From the NCBI RefSeq assembly GCF_004361855.1, contig NZ_SNWQ01000016.1, positions 124,001-188,000 on the forward strand: a stretch of DNA of 64,000 bases. Reading direction: 5' to 3'. This DNA comes from Kribbella caucasensis. GTDB taxonomy: Bacteria > Actinomycetota > Actinomycetes > Propionibacteriales > Kribbellaceae. This document shows positions 16,093 through 23,467 of this stretch, one piece after another. Both the position numbers and the translations under genes were made by a program. Below the pieces are notes generated by a model. The model was not told where the DNA came from. It made no database searches and was given only the letters and a program-made list of their open reading frames with translations. Every line of letters starts with the position of its first letter. The stretch's first letter is position 1.

Positions 16093-17099
16093 TGGTGATG
16101 ACCACGGCTGTCCGCGACGGGACCGGTACGTCCGGCCCACCGCGGGCAGCCAGCCCGACCGCCCGCCGGCGGGCGCGACGGCGTACCTATCTCTGGTCGT
16201 ATGTCTACCTGGCGCCGATGATGGTGCTTCTGCTGGCGTTCATCGTGTATCCGATCATCGCGTCGCTGGGGTACACGTTCTACCGGTGGAACGGGATCGG
16301 TGACCCGTCCAACTTCGTTGGGCTGGACAACTTCCGGCAGATCGTGAACGACAGCATCTTCTGGCGATCGCTCGGACACACCTTCGTGTACGCCGCAGTC
16401 GTGGTGCCCGTGCAACTCGTACTGGCGCTCGCGTTGGCCTTGGTGCTGAACAACCGGCGGCTCCGCTTCGCATCGTTCTACCGCACACTCTTCTTCCTGC
16501 CGGTGGTCACGTCGGCCGCGGTGATCGGTGTGGTCATCCAGTTGCTGGTGTCGAACTTCGGCGACTCGATCAACTCGGTGCTGCTGGACCTGCACCTGAT
16601 CGATCAGCACATCGACTGGCTGGGTGACCCGAACTTCGCGATGGCGATCATCATCCTGGTCGGGATCTGGCACACCTTCGGCTACAACTTGGTTTACTTC
16701 CTGGCCGGACTGCAGACCATCCCGGAGGAGCTCTACGAGGCTGCCCGGCTGGATGGGGCCGGGCGGCTGGCCATGTTCCGCTACATCACGGTACCGATGC
16801 TGCGGGCTGTCGGGGTGGTCATCGTGGTGCTCGCGGTGATCGGCACCTTCCAGATCTTCGACCTCGTTCAGGTGCTGACCAGCGGCGGACCGTACTTCTC
16901 CACCGAGGTCGTCAACACCTACATCTACCACCTCGCGTTCGGCGGCAGTAACGCCAACGCGGTCCAGCCCGACATCGGCCTGGCCTCGGCCGCGTCGTTC
17001 ATCTACGGGCTGCTGCTCATCGTCTTCTCGATCGTCCAGGTACTGGTCCTGCGCTCCCTGGCGAAGCGCCGCGGGACCAGCACCGGACGGCAAGGTTAG
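16092..17099 (+). CDS. Sugar ABC transporter permease, MalF type
   Basis: A 335-residue CUT1 permease with six membrane spans. The cytoplasmic EAA loop reads EELYEAARLDGAGRLAMFR, which contacts the ATPase. The N-terminus is Arg-rich and cytoplasmic. The ATG at 16092 overlaps the stop of the binding-protein gene (TGATG); an ATG two codons on is equally possible. It pairs with the next gene as the heterodimeric channel of the importer. Confidence 0.88.
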   Translation: MVMTTAVRDGTGTSGPPRAASPTARRRARRRTYLWSYVYLAPMMVLLLAFIVYPIIASLGYTFYRWNGIGDPSNFVGLDNFRQIVNDSIFWRSLGHTFVYAAVVVPVQLVLALALALVLNNRRLRFASFYRTLFFLPVVTSAAVIGVVIQLLVSNFGDSINSVLLDLHLIDQHIDWLGDPNFAMAIIILVGIWHTFGYNLVYFLAGLQTIPEELYEAARLDGAGRLAMFRYITVPMLRAVGVVIVVLAVIGTFQIFDLVQVLTSGGPYFSTEVVNTYIYHLAFGGSNANAVQPDIGLASAASFIYGLLLIVFSIVQVLVLRSLAKRRGTSTGRQG

Positions 17100-17107
17100 G
17101 GGTGCCA

Positions 17108-17962
17108 ATGGCAACGATCTCGGTCGGGTACCGCGGCCGCCGACGGGCTGTCGCGCTGCTCACCCATGCCGCCTTGCTGATCGGCGGACTGGCCTGGCTG
17201 TACCCCTTGTTCTGGGCGCTGGGCAGTTCGCTGAAGAGCGACGACGAGTTCTTCGGCCGCGGTCTCAGCCCCCTCCCGTCGCACTTCCTCTGGGCCAACT
17301 ACCTGGACGCGTGGCGCGAGGCGTCGTTCGGCCAGTACTTCCTGAACACGCTGCTGATCACGATCGGAACCGTCCTGGTCACGTTGGTGGTCACCTCGAT
17401 GGCCGGTTACGTGCTGGCCCGGACACGGTTCCCGGGCCGCGGGTTCTGCCTGGGACTGGTGTCGGCGACGCTGTTCCTGCCGCACGGCTACACGATCATC
17501 CCGGTGTTCGACCTGATGCAGCGGCTGCACCTGCTGAACAGCCTGTGGTCGGTCATCATCGTGCAGGCGTCCGGCGGGGTCGTGTTCGGCACGTTCTTGT
17601 TCATGGGCTACTTCATGGCCATCGACCGGGAACTGGAGGACGCGGCTCTGGTCGACGGTGCGAACTTCCATCAGACCTTCGCGCGGATCATGCTCCCGTT
17701 GTCCGGCCCGATGCTCGCGACGGTCGGCCTGTTCACCGCGATCACGGCCTGGAACAGCTTCTTCATCCCGCTGGTCTTCACCCTCGGCCGGCCCGAGCTG
17801 CGCACGCTGGCGATCGGCATGTACGCGTTCATCGGGGAGAACTCCACCGAGTGGACGCTGTTGTGTGCCGGCACCGTCATCACCCTCGCCCCGATCATCG
17901 CGCTCTTCCTGCTCCTGCAGCGGTTCTTCGTCAACGGCCTGGCCGGCGCGGTGAAGCAGTGA
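17108..17962 (+). CDS. Sugar ABC transporter permease, MalG type
   Basis: A 284-residue CUT1 permease with six spans and the EAA loop RELEDAALVDGANFHQTFAR. It is eight bases downstream of the first permease and forms the channel with it. ATG at 17108 is preferred over GTG at 17102, since TTAGGGG lies at 17096-17102. The typical first-loop segment SLKSDDEFF and the C-terminal RFFVNGLAGAVKQ fit the family well. Confidence 0.88.
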   Translation: MATISVGYRGRRRAVALLTHAALLIGGLAWLYPLFWALGSSLKSDDEFFGRGLSPLPSHFLWANYLDAWREASFGQYFLNTLLITIGTVLVTLVVTSMAGYVLARTRFPGRGFCLGLVSATLFLPHGYTIIPVFDLMQRLHLLNSLWSVIIVQASGGVVFGTFLFMGYFMAIDRELEDAALVDGANFHQTFARIMLPLSGPMLATVGLFTAITAWNSFFIPLVFTLGRPELRTLAIGMYAFIGENSTEWTLLCAGTVITLAPIIALFLLLQRFFVNGLAGAVKQ

Positions 17963-17994
17963 CGGGTCGAGCAACCACCCCTTGGAGGCAATGA

Positions 17995-19317
17995 ATGTCC
18001 ACCCCGGTCCGGGCCGCGATCGTCGGCACCGGCAACCGCGCCCAGCTGTTCACCGAGGGGCTCGCCAAGCGCGACGCCTACCAACTGGTGGCACTCTGCG
18101 ACCCGAACCCGGTAAGGATGGCTTTCCACAACCGGATGCTGGTATCGGCTGGGCGGCCTGCCGCGCACCTGTGGCCGCCTACGCGGTTCGAGGAGATGCT
18201 CCGGGTCGAGCGCGTCGAGCTGCTGGTGGTGACGAGCGTCGACGCGACCCACAACGGATACATCGAGGCGGCGCTGCGGGCCGGCGTACGGGTGATCAGT
18301 GAGAAGCCGATGACCACCGACGAGGTCAAGGCACAGCGGATTCTCGACGCCGTCCGGGAGACGGGTGGTGAGTTGTCGGTGGCCTACAACTATCGCTTCA
18401 ATCCGGTGCATCGCAGGGTTCGCGAGTTGCTCGCTTCGGGTGCCATCGGGTCGGTTCAATCGGTGCACTTCGAATGGCTGCTCGACGTGTCGCACGGCGC
18501 GGACTACTTCCGTCGCTGGCACCGCGACAAGGCGAACTCGGGTGGTCTGATGGTGCACAAGGCGAGCCATCACTTCGACCTGGTCAACTGGTGGCTGGGA
18601 GCCGAACCACGGGTGGTCTACGGCCAGGGTCGACTGTGCTTCTACGGTCCTGAGGCCGGTCGCCGTCATGGCTACGCCCGGACGTACGAGCGGGCCAACG
18701 GATCGGCCGAGGCACTGGACGATCCGTTCGCGCTGCACCTGGCGGACAACGCGACCTTGCGCGAGTTGTACCTGGACGCGGAAGCCGAGGACGGCTACTA
18801 CCGGGATCGCAACGTGTTCGCGCCCGGGGTCTCTATCGAGGACGACATGGCTTTGTTGGTGGGATACGACACCGGCGCCTCGATGACGTACCACCTCACG
18901 GCGTACTCGCCGGCCGAGGGGTATCGGGTCATGTTCAACGGGGATCGTGGCCGGCTGGAGCTCGAGGTCGAGGAGTCCACCTGGACCATGCCGCACCAAC
19001 GGGTCGAGTCTGCGCGGGGCGCGGTACACGGCGACCTGGCCGCGCCGACGGCCGGCCGGACCAGGATCACGGTCCGGCCGTTGTGGGCGCCTCCGGTCGA
19101 CCACACGGTCGACCACGACCACGCCGGTCACGGTGGCGCGGACGTCAGGGTTCTCGCCGCACTCCTGGACGACGACCCGACGCATGGTGCCGACGTGGCC
19201 GATGCCCGGGAGGCGGCCCTGGCGTTGGTGACCGGCCTGGCCGCGAACCGGTCCTTCGCAACAGGTCAGCCGGTTCGCACGGCCGACCTGTTGGACCTAT
19301 CCGAGGGCGGTTCGTAG
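17995..19317 (+). CDS. Gfo/Idh/MocA-family oxidoreductase
   Basis: A 440-residue NAD(P)-dependent sugar oxidoreductase. Rossmann fold at the N-terminus (AAIVGTGNRAQLF), the family signature EKPMTT near residue 102 with its catalytic lysine, and a C-terminal alpha/beta substrate domain containing HKASHHFDLVNWWLGAEP. GGAGG precedes the ATG. Its position 32 bases after the importer suggests it acts on an imported sugar, for instance oxidising or epimerising a substituted residue. The reaction is not deducible. The end overlaps the convergent C15-like gene by 21 bases. Confidence 0.82.
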   Translation: MSTPVRAAIVGTGNRAQLFTEGLAKRDAYQLVALCDPNPVRMAFHNRMLVSAGRPAAHLWPPTRFEEMLRVERVELLVVTSVDATHNGYIEAALRAGVRVISEKPMTTDEVKAQRILDAVRETGGELSVAYNYRFNPVHRRVRELLASGAIGSVQSVHFEWLLDVSHGADYFRRWHRDKANSGGLMVHKASHHFDLVNWWLGAEPRVVYGQGRLCFYGPEAGRRHGYARTYERANGSAEALDDPFALHLADNATLRELYLDAEAEDGYYRDRNVFAPGVSIEDDMALLVGYDTGASMTYHLTAYSPAEGYRVMFNGDRGRLELEVEESTWTMPHQRVESARGAVHGDLAAPTAGRTRITVRPLWAPPVDHTVDHDHAGHGGADVRVLAALLDDDPTHGADVADAREAALALVTGLAANRSFATGQPVRTADLLDLSEGGS

Positions 19318-20592
19318 TACGGAGTGGACGCCGCGGACGATGGCGTCGCGGTTGGCCTCGTACGTCGGGTCGGTGATCTCGGTCTTGTTGGCGGCGTCGA
19401 ACTGCAGCACCGGGACGTGCAGGTGGCCGGCCGGCATCAGCGGGTCGAGCAGATCCCGCTGCAAGGTGTTGCGGTAGGCAACCTCATTGGAGAGGTAGCC
19501 GCCGCCGGCGCCCTCCGACGCGATCGACCCTGGCGTCGGCCCGAGCGGCTGCCGCACCGGGACGGTCTGACCGGCGGGGATCTCCAGCACCGACGTGTTC
19601 ACCCGGGTGCGGAACGGCGTGACGTCCGCCTGCGCCATGCGCGCGGTCGGGAGGCTCGCGGTCAGCCACTCGGGACCGGGCGGCATGCTCGGCGACACCA
19701 CGGGTGCGCTCTGCGTGCCGCCACCCCAGAGGTTGTTGTTGTCACCGATCGAGCTGACCGACCGACGGCGCCCGTTGAACACCTCCAGGTCGAAGATGCC
19801 GACGCGGCCCTGGCTTGCGGTCATCACCATGTCGGCGTGCTGCGGTCCGGGCCGGTAGTGCGGGGCGAGTGCGTTCTCCACCATGTTCTCGTCGAAGTCG
19901 GTGTACCGGACCGGGAACACGACAGTCTGGATCTCGTACGTCGTCCCGCCGAGCTGCCAGCGCTGACCGTCGAGGGAGAGCGCGCTGGCGCCGGACGGGT
20001 TGCCGATCCGGATGTCCGCGTCGAGCGTGAACGGGTCGAAGCCGGTCACCACGATCTTCTTGACGCCGGGGGAGAAGCGGGTGCTGGTGATGCCGCGGGA
20101 GGAGTACTCGAGGGTGCGGATCAGTTCGGCGCGGTCCGTCGTACTGAGGTTGAAGCCTGGTTGCCACTGGCGCAGGGCGAGGGCCATCGAGATCCGGGCC
20201 CAGTAGAGGCCGCGGTCGTCGGTCGGCGGGAGTGCCGGCGCTAGTTGCGGGTGTTGGGCGCGGTGGGTCGCGGCGCGCCAGAGGGCTTCGCCTTGAGCCC
20301 GTACGGCGGCTTGGGCGGCCAAGCGGTTGGGCAGGTTGCACAGCACGTTGGTGAAGACCTCGACGTGTTTGTCGAAGCCGGAGCGGGCCAGGATCTCGGC
20401 CGGGACGGACGGGCCGCCGGCGATGCCGTTGTCGAGGCGCTGCTCCTCGACGGTCCCGATGACGGCCGGATCGAAGCAGCCGGTCCGGACCGGAGCGGCG
20501 AGAGCGGGGGCCTGGGCGGAGGTGAGCACGGTCGTCAACGCGAGGGCGCCGACCAGCAGGGAGCGGGAGAGTGAGCTTGGGCGGAGTCTCAT
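19297..20592 (-). CDS. Secreted pyroglutamyl-peptidase-I-like protein, Cys replaced by Ser
   Basis: A 431-residue protein with a signal peptide (LLVGALALTTVLTSAQAPAL) and a domain of about 220 residues resembling peptidase C15. It has the family start VVTGFDPF, the conserved GNPSGA, the Glu region (GIFDLEVFNGRR) and the terminal His motif GHLHVP. The nucleophile motif, normally G-x-Y-x-C-N, reads GGGYLSNEVAY, with S368 at the Cys position (TCC codon at 19489-19491). The N-terminal 180 residues carry three cysteines and match nothing I recognise. C15 enzymes remove N-terminal pyroglutamate and are normally cytosolic and about 215 residues long, so both export and the extension are unusual. It may be a serine variant or a binding protein without activity. 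Confidence 0.7.
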   Translation of the reverse strand: MRLRPSSLSRSLLVGALALTTVLTSAQAPALAAPVRTGCFDPAVIGTVEEQRLDNGIAGGPSVPAEILARSGFDKHVEVFTNVLCNLPNRLAAQAAVRAQGEALWRAATHRAQHPQLAPALPPTDDRGLYWARISMALALRQWQPGFNLSTTDRAELIRTLEYSSRGITSTRFSPGVKKIVVTGFDPFTLDADIRIGNPSGASALSLDGQRWQLGGTTYEIQTVVFPVRYTDFDENMVENALAPHYRPGPQHADMVMTASQGRVGIFDLEVFNGRRRSVSSIGDNNNLWGGGTQSAPVVSPSMPPGPEWLTASLPTARMAQADVTPFRTRVNTSVLEIPAGQTVPVRQPLGPTPGSIASEGAGGGYLSNEVAYRNTLQRDLLDPLMPAGHLHVPVLQFDAANKTEITDPTYEANRDAIVRGVHSVLRTALG

Positions 20593-20683
20593 AAGGGTTT
20601 CCTATCAGATCCCTAACGGGCAGCCGAGAGATTCAAACACGACCCCGGTGTTGCAGACAGTATGCAAGGGGTTACCTTCGGAT

Positions 20684-21601
20684 ATGCGGTCTGCACCCAG
20701 GCCGGATCTCGTGAGGAGCAGAAACTTGACCACCCGCCAAGCCCCAACCCGACAAGCGAACGTCCGACAAGCCCTTATGCAACCAGCCACTATGCAGCAG
20801 ACCACTGTCCGACAGGCCTCCGGCCGACGACCCACGACACGTCGCCGCTTCCTGACCACGACGCTGAGCAGCACGCTCGGCGCCGGTCTGGGCGCGGCGG
20901 CTCTGACCGCCTGTGCGGCCGATGACAGCGCCGCCGGAACACCGGTAGCGCACTCTACGCCCGGCTCCGCGCGCCCCGCGGCCGCCCCCACGATTCAGCC
21001 GCCGGTTGCCAACGGCAAGGAAGCGCTACAGCGATTGGTCGAGGGGAACCAGCGGTTCGTGGCGAACCGGAGCGAGGAAGTCGACGAAGGGGAGGAGCGC
21101 CGGGTTGCCGTGAGCAAGGGACAGCATCCGTTCGCCACCGTGCTCGGTTGTGTTGACTCGCGGGTGCCGATCGAGCTCGTCTTCGACCAGGGACTTGGCG
21201 ACCTGGTCGTCGTACGCAGCGCCGGTGAGGTGCTGGACCACTCGGTGACGGCGAGCCTGGAGTTCGGGGTCGCCGAACTCGGCACGCCGCTGCTGATGGT
21301 GCTCGGGCATCAACGGTGCGGCGCTCTCACCGCGACCATCAAGGCACTCGACGCGCAGCGGACCGAGGCGGAGGCAGGCGAGATCGGGTACCTCGTCGAC
21401 GCGCTCGCGCCGGCCGTCCGTCAGGTCAAGGGGAAGAGCGGGGACCGCCTGGACAACGCCGTACACGCCAACGTCGACCTCGTACTCGCGCAACTCCGCA
21501 AGTCCACCGTGCTAGGCCCGTTGGAAAAGTCCGGCAAGGTCAGACTCGTAGGCGCCTACTACGAACTCGACACCGGCAAGGTAACCCTCAACCCCAGCTA
21601 G
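20684..21601 (+). CDS. Exported beta-carbonic anhydrase (Tat lipoprotein type)
   Basis: A beta-class carbonic anhydrase interconverting CO2 and bicarbonate. Zinc ligands C156, H209 and C212 (GCVDSR and LGHQRCG), with the D158/R160 dyad. A twin-arginine signal (TTRRRFLTT) and lipobox (LTAC) lie near residues 55-85, so the enzyme is expected on the outer face of the membrane. The start is uncertain: ATG at 20684 gives 305 residues, whereas TTG at 20726 has the better ribosome site (AGGAG at 20714-20718) and gives 291. The N-region before the Tat motif is a Gln/Arg-rich segment repeating RQA, ahead of TTRRRFL, and unlike the rest of the protein. It is convergent with a second carbonic anhydrase gene. 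Confidence 0.87.
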   Translation: MRSAPRPDLVRSRNLTTRQAPTRQANVRQALMQPATMQQTTVRQASGRRPTTRRRFLTTTLSSTLGAGLGAAALTACAADDSAAGTPVAHSTPGSARPAAAPTIQPPVANGKEALQRLVEGNQRFVANRSEEVDEGEERRVAVSKGQHPFATVLGCVDSRVPIELVFDQGLGDLVVVRSAGEVLDHSVTASLEFGVAELGTPLLMVLGHQRCGALTATIKALDAQRTEAEAGEIGYLVDALAPAVRQVKGKSGDRLDNAVHANVDLVLAQLRKSTVLGPLEKSGKVRLVGAYYELDTGKVTLNPS

Positions 21602-21640
21602 CCGGTCATCTCACGGGCCCACCAGCCCCCGACCAAGCGG

Positions 21641-21729
21641 CATCTCAGAGGCTAGCCTCCGAGATGAATGGTTGCCCCCTCGGATTCTCAGGGGGTAACC
21701 ATCAAGCTGAGAGGCTAGCCTCTGAGATG
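21641..21729. repeat. 89-bp nested inverted-repeat element
   Basis: Outer arms 21641-21659 (CATCTCAGAGGCTAGCCTC) and 21711-21729 are perfect 19-bp inverted repeats. Each arm also contains a palindrome centred on GCTAGC: the left site extends to a 26-bp near-palindrome (21641-21666). Inside lies an independent hairpin with 13-base arms at 21668-21680 and 21690-21702 (one mismatch, 9-base loop). It fills the gap between two convergent carbonic anhydrase genes. A bidirectional terminator or a short terminal-inverted-repeat element are both possible. Confidence 0.85.
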
Positions 21730-21778
21730 TGGCCGGGGCGGGCGGGGTGTTCGGCGGGCGGTACGGCGGGCGGCTGGG

Positions 21779-22438
21779 TTAGGTGATTTGGGTTAGGCGG
21801 CCGGTGTCTACGTCGTACATGAAGCCGCCGACGAGGATGTCGTCGCCGATCAGCGGGTGTTCGCGGACGGCGGCGACGTCGCGGCGGAGTGCCTTCAGCT
21901 GGTCGGGGATGACGGCCAGCGGGAGGTACCCGGCCGGCTTCCCGGCGGCGCGTTCGACCTTGGCGCGCATCTCGTCCTCGGACATCGCGGCCATCGCGCA
22001 ACGGGTGTGCGGGATCACCATGATCCGGCGGACCCCGAGCAGCTGTACGCCGAGGACGAGCCCGGTCATGGTGATCTCGGTGACCCGGCCGCCCGCGCTG
22101 CGCAGTACTTTGGCATCACCCGGTTTGAGGCCGAGCATCTCCAGCGGCGGGATCCGCGAGTCCATACAGGTGACCACGCCGATACCGGCATGGGCGATCC
22201 CGTCGAAACCGCTGTAGGCGAAGCTCTTCGCGTACTCCGCGTTGGCCGCCAGCAGGTCCTCGAACCCACCAGCCTCGAGCTCACCGGCCCCGAACTCACC
22301 GGCCTCGAACCCGCCGGGCTCAACACCCTCGGCCTCGAACCCGCCGGGCTCAACGCCCTCGGCCGCTGGCCCGCCGGGCTCAACGCCCTCGGCCGCCAGG
22401 TCACCGGCCTCGTGGTTGTCGACTGGGGTTCTGGTCAT
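21779..22438 (-). CDS. Cytosolic beta-carbonic anhydrase with N-terminal repeats
   Basis: A 219-residue beta-carbonic anhydrase. Zinc ligands C91, H144 and C147 (VTCMDSR, IPHTRCAM), with D93 and R95. It resembles the short Rv1284-type class. Residues 11-60 are an acidic low-complexity extension built from 10-residue units (AAEGVEPGG with variants), caused by a 30-bp tandem repeat in the DNA. No signal peptide, so it works in the cytosol. The ATG overlaps the stop of the sucrase/ferredoxin-like gene (ATGA), so the two are translationally coupled, in that order. Confidence 0.87.
   Translation of the reverse strand: MTRTPVDNHEAGDLAAEGVEPGGPAAEGVEPGGFEAEGVEPGGFEAGEFGAGELEAGGFEDLLAANAEYAKSFAYSGFDGIAHAGIGVVTCMDSRIPPLEMLGLKPGDAKVLRSAGGRVTEITMTGLVLGVQLLGVRRIMVIPHTRCAMAAMSEDEMRAKVERAAGKPAGYLPLAVIPDQLKALRRDVAAVREHPLIGDDILVGGFMYDVDTGRLTQIT
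22311..22410 (-). repeat. 30-bp tandem repeats inside the carbonic anhydrase gene
   Basis: Units at 22321-22350, 22351-22380 and 22381-22410 begin CAACACCCTCGG or CAACGCCCTCGG, and part of a further unit precedes them. Because the unit is 30 bases, copy-number change keeps the frame and adds or removes ten residues. It encodes the acidic AAEGVEPGG-type repeats. Confidence 0.85.
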
Positions 22439-23385
22439 CGGTGGGCTCCGGAACGGACGGTACCGGCACGCAGGATCGACATGTCGTAGGGTTCCTTTCC
22501 GCAGGACTCCGGACGGGGCGGGTCGGCGGGTTCGGCGGCGACGTCGACGATCCAGGTCCGGCCGTCGGTGTGCCGGACGGTGACCGTCTCGAGGTCCTCC
22601 GCGATGACGCTGAGCGCCTCCAGCGCGACCTCGCCGCTGAGGTCGCGGACGGCGATGTCGGCGACCTGGCCGCGCTTGGTCCAGGTGCTCCGGCCGCGCA
22701 GCGTGTCGATGACTGTCTCACCGCGATCGGCCGCGGCGAGGACGGCGGTGGCCGACTCGACGGTGAGCCGGCCGTGCAGGGTCCCGGCGGGCAGCAGGGC
22801 CGCGGTCGGTGAGAACCGGTGCCCGCTGAGGTGGCTCGACTCCCAGACGCGTCCGGGAGCGACGGCCGCCATCGCCGTGACCAGGGGACGCCCGAACAAG
22901 GCGCAGCACTCGTCGCGCTTGCCGTTCGTACAGATCAGCAGGACCGGCTGGGTGACCGGCGACAGCTCAGGCAACGACGCCCGTACGGCGTCCAGATCGC
23001 CCCGGCTGACCGCGTCGAGGTCCAACGAGGCAAGCGCGGCCGGTTCGTCGACGCAGCCGCCGAGTAACCACGTCCGGCCGGGCGCGGTGCTCGCGACGTA
23101 CACCTGATGGGCGCGCGGTACGGCGTCGGCGTGCTTGCCGGGGGAGCGGATCAGCCCGAAGCGCAGATCCACCTTCTTGCAGTCGGCATCGATCTTGGCG
23201 CCGAAATCGGGATCGAGGTGGCTCTGGGTCGGCGCTTTGCGGCCCCAGGGCCCGGGTTGTTCCACGACGACCCAGCCGGCGGCCACAACGGCCGTCCCCG
23301 GCATCGGTTCGTCCAGCTCTCGGCAGATCGCCGAGCAGAGCCCGGCGCTGTCGAGGGCGGCGGTTCTCGCAGTCACACGGATCAC
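22435..23385 (-). CDS. Sucrase/ferredoxin-like (Apd1-type) protein
   Basis: A 316-residue member of the sucrase/ferredoxin-like family (thioredoxin-like ferredoxin fold). The C-terminal half carries CTNGKRDECCALFGRPL and HLSGHRFSPTAALLP, the motifs that bind a [2Fe-2S] cluster through Cys and His in Apd1-type proteins. N-terminal cysteines (GLCSAIC, DCKKVD, GGCVDE) are also present. Yeast Apd1 is linked to redox-drug tolerance; the bacterial role is unknown. GTG at 23385 is the likely start, with a second GTG three codons later. It is the first gene of a two-gene unit with carbonic anhydrase, a pairing whose logic is not obvious. Confidence 0.75.
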   Translation of the reverse strand: MIRVTARTAALDSAGLCSAICRELDEPMPGTAVVAAGWVVVEQPGPWGRKAPTQSHLDPDFGAKIDADCKKVDLRFGLIRSPGKHADAVPRAHQVYVASTAPGRTWLLGGCVDEPAALASLDLDAVSRGDLDAVRASLPELSPVTQPVLLICTNGKRDECCALFGRPLVTAMAAVAPGRVWESSHLSGHRFSPTAALLPAGTLHGRLTVESATAVLAAADRGETVIDTLRGRSTWTKRGQVADIAVRDLSGEVALEALSVIAEDLETVTVRHTDGRTWIVDVAAEPADPPRPESCGKEPYDMSILRAGTVRSGAHR

Positions 23386-23467
23386 GGTACGCGAGCCGGG
23401 CCGCTCGCCCCATGACCGTCCTCACGCGTGGACAGCGCGCCGCAGCCCGTTCGCCCCATCACCCTTC

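Noticed and set aside
21857..22489. Leucine-rich-looking repeat protein on the plus strand
   Set aside because: The LEPAGLNTLG-type pattern is the complement of the acidic repeats of carbonic anhydrase, whose zinc motifs prove the minus strand is coding.
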